Assembly (NCBI GenBank): GCA_041394905.1
Contig: JAWKHJ010000002.1
Location: forward strand, 248,001-312,000
Length of the DNA stretch: 64,000 nucleotides
Direction of reading: 5' to 3'
From: RI-231 sp041394905
GTDB lineage: Bacteria > Acidobacteriota > Terriglobia > Bryobacterales > UBA6623
Shown here: positions 62,406 through 64,000 of the stretch, in pieces
How positions within the stretch are numbered: position 1 is the first letter of the stretch
Layout: each line of letters starts with the position of its first letter
The notes under the pieces: generated by a model
What the model was told of the DNA's origin: nothing
The model's input: the letters and a program-made list of their open reading frames with translations, nothing else
Databases searched by the model: none
Position numbers and translations under genes: made by a program

Positions 62406-63858
62406 CTAGCCAATGCCGAGTTTCTTGCAAATCGGGTCGACGCGGCGCTTGACGGCGGGGTCCATCTCGAGCACGGCGGGCCAGGGGCGGGTGAAGCCTT
62501 CCGAGGGCCATTTGCGGGTGGCGTCGATGCCCATCTTGGAGCCGTAGTTGGCCAGACGGCTGGCGTGGTCGAGCGAATCGATGGGGCCCATGGTGAACTG
62601 AATGTCGCGCTCGGGGTCGATGTTGTTGAGCGCTTTCCAGGCGACCTCGGAGTAGTCTTGCACGTTGACGTCTTCGTCGACGACGACGATGCACTTTGTG
62701 AACATCGCCTGCCCCAGTCCCCAGATCTGATTCATCACCTTGCGGGCGTGCCCGGGAAAGGACTTGCGGATCGAGACCAGCATCAGATTGTGGAAGATGC
62801 CCTCGGCCGGCATGGCCATGTCGATGACCTCGGGCAGTTGCAGGCGCATGAGCGGCAGGAAGACGCGCTCGATCGTTTTGCCCATGTAGTAGTCCTCCAT
62901 GGGCGGCGGGCCGACGATGGTCGTGGCGTAGATGGGCTTCTTGCGCTGCGTGATGCAGGTGACGTGGAAGACCGGATAGTCGTCCTCGAGCGAGTAGAAG
63001 CCGGTGTGGTCGCCGAATGGGCCTTCGGTGCGCAGCTCGCCCAGGTTGACATAGCCTTCGAGCACGATCTCGGCGTTGGCGGGGACCTCGAGATCAACCG
63101 TCTTGCAGCGCGCCATTTCGACAGGCTTGCCGCGCAGGAAGCCGGCGAACATCATCTCGTCCAAATCGGGCGGCAGGGGCAGGATGGCGGAGAACATGGT
63201 GGCGGGGTCGGAGCCAATGGCGACGGCGACCTCCATGCGCTCTTGTTTGCCCTCGGCGAGCAGACGGCGGTAGTGCTCGGAGCCCTGCTTAATGGGTCTG
63301 CCAGTGCATGCCGGTGGTGCGGTCGTCGTAAACCTGCATGCGGTACATGCCGCAATTGCGCTTGCCGGTGATGGGATTCCGCGAGAAGACGAGCGGGAGG
63401 GTGATGAAGGGTCCGCCGTCCTGCGGCCAGCAGGTGAGCACGGGGTAGTCGTGGAGCGAGAAGTTGTCCTTCTTGACGACTTCCTGGCAGGGCCCAGAGC
63501 TCACCTGTTTGGGCAGGAAAGAGCCGAGCTCGGCGAGCTTCGGCAGCATCTTGAGCTTGCCCATCAGCCCCTGCGGCGTCTTCATCTGGATCATCTCAGC
63601 GATGCGCGCAGCGACGTCTTCGACGGAGTCGACGCCGAGGGCGATCTCCATGCGGCGCATGGAGGCCATGGAGTTGATCAGGACGGGGATCTTCGAGTCG
63701 CGCGGGTTTTCGAACAGCAGCGCGGGGCCGCCGCTCTTGACGGAGCGGTCGGCGATCTCGGTGATCTCGAGGGCGGGGTCGACGTCATCGCGAACGCGTT
63801 TGAGCTCGCCGGCTCGCTCGAGCGCGGAGATGAAGTCGCGCAGATCGGAATGGGGCAT
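62406..63858 (-). CDS. ubiD: UbiD-family decarboxylase, frameshifted once
   Basis: The start is ATG 63858. The first frame runs DLRDFISALERAGELKRVRD, CQEVVKKDNFSLHDYPVLTC, PLVFSRNPITGKRNCGMYRM and GMHWQT, then slips at about 63293. The second frame continues MEVAVAIGSDPATMFSAILP, GELRTEGPFGDHTGFYSLED (the conserved prenyl-FMN/acid site), VFHVTCITQRKKPIYATTIV and ends KKLGIG. About 480 residues, normal for UbiD. Members use prenylated FMN made by UbiX to decarboxylate aromatic or unsaturated acids, for example 4-hydroxy-3-polyprenylbenzoate or a menaquinone precursor. No ubiX in the window. Confidence 0.9.
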
Positions 63859-63884
63859 AAACCCCCATTGTGAAACACGGTCGT

Positions 63885-64000
63885 TTACCAGAGCGCGGCG
63901 ATGGCGAGCACGCTAACCGCGGCGCTGAGGCCCAGCTCGCGGAAACCCACCTCTTTGAGGGGCGTTTGCAACGACTCGCCCTTGCCAAAGCGCCACAGAT
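63885..64000 (-). CDS. C-terminal end of an unidentified protein (runs off window)
   Basis: 38 codons in the frame that ends at TAA 63885-63887, 26 bp upstream of ubiD. The residues are LWRFGKGESLQTPLKEVGF followed by a hydrophobic tail (LGLSAAVSVLAIAALW), which looks like a last membrane helix. The tight spacing suggests an operon with ubiD, so a prenyltransferase or quinone-pathway membrane protein is conceivable, but nothing here proves it. Confidence 0.45.
   Translation of the reverse strand, partial: LWRFGKGESLQTPLKEVGFRELGLSAAVSVLAIAALW

Noticed and set aside
1..64000. CRISPR array, prophage or insertion sequence
   Set aside because: I found no regularly spaced direct repeats, no transposase or integrase motifs and no phage structural genes. 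The only repeats are the palindromes, the Ser/Arg-coding repeats and the tRNA pair.

Overview
The window is GC-rich (roughly 60-65% by eye), uses ATG, GTG and TTG starts, and encodes a Gram-negative envelope (LpxB, an OmpA/Pal-type lipoprotein, a tripartite metal efflux pump). The mix of secreted sulfatases, TPR proteins, a FecR/DUF6600-like protein, a cytochrome c-PQQ dehydrogenase fusion, a DUF3604 protein and a Cus-type copper cluster is what I would expect from an Acidobacteriota chromosome, most likely Bryobacterales/Solibacter-like. The taxon is an inference from gene content, not from a marker tree.

Layout. 1-5 kb: an enolase-superfamily enzyme cut by the window edge, a secreted esterase, an RmlC-like epimerase, a TPR protein and an acetate-kinase-like protein with altered active-site residues. 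4.8-8 kb (minus): lpxB followed by a catalytically dead M1-peptidase/TPR fusion. 8.1-13.4 kb (plus): membrane glycosyltransferase, FAD-dependent NAD(P)-binding enzyme, NodU-type carbamoyltransferase and GNAT acetyltransferase, which look like a surface-glycan modification locus. 13.4-23.2 kb: sulfatase, esterase, secreted methyltransferase, thiL, M23 peptidase, an unknown membrane-anchored protein, a long FecR/DUF6600/Ser-Arg-repeat protein and an SDR. 23.2-29.7 kb: a stretch full of frameshifts holding a diheme-cytochrome/PQQ dehydrogenase, ECF sigma factor with membrane partner, an OYE-family flavoenzyme, a molybdopterin oxidoreductase and a LOG-family protein. 29.8-37.2 kb: TPR protein, DUF4202 protein, orphan sugar-binding lipoprotein, PhzF isomerase, MFS transporter, OmpA lipoprotein with a sigma-54-like promoter, second sulfatase.

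37.3-49.2 kb is a housekeeping block. folP-folB-folK (plus) converges on panB-panC-P1 peptidase-enoyl-CoA hydratase-ribH-nusB (minus), separated by an unusual inverted pair of terminator hairpins. Then come a beta-propeller hydrolase-like gene and the rplU-rpmA-obgE-nadD run. 49-52 kb: diheme peroxidase and a DUF3604 protein. 52-62.3 kb is a copper-handling cluster: NosL-like protein, an unknown secreted protein, cusA, cusB, cusC, a small Cys/His-rich exported protein, a CusF-like lipoprotein, a rhodanese and a YraQ/ArsP-type permease. The permease lies between two identical tRNA-Ala(GGC) genes. 62.4-64 kb: ubiD and the end of an unidentified membrane protein.

About twenty genes, including the normally essential folP, folK and nadD, are split by frameshifts while their protein sequence stays well conserved on both sides. 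This points to uncorrected indels in the assembly rather than to real pseudogenes, so these genes are listed as CDS spans with the break noted. I saw no CRISPR array, phage, transposase or rRNA gene.
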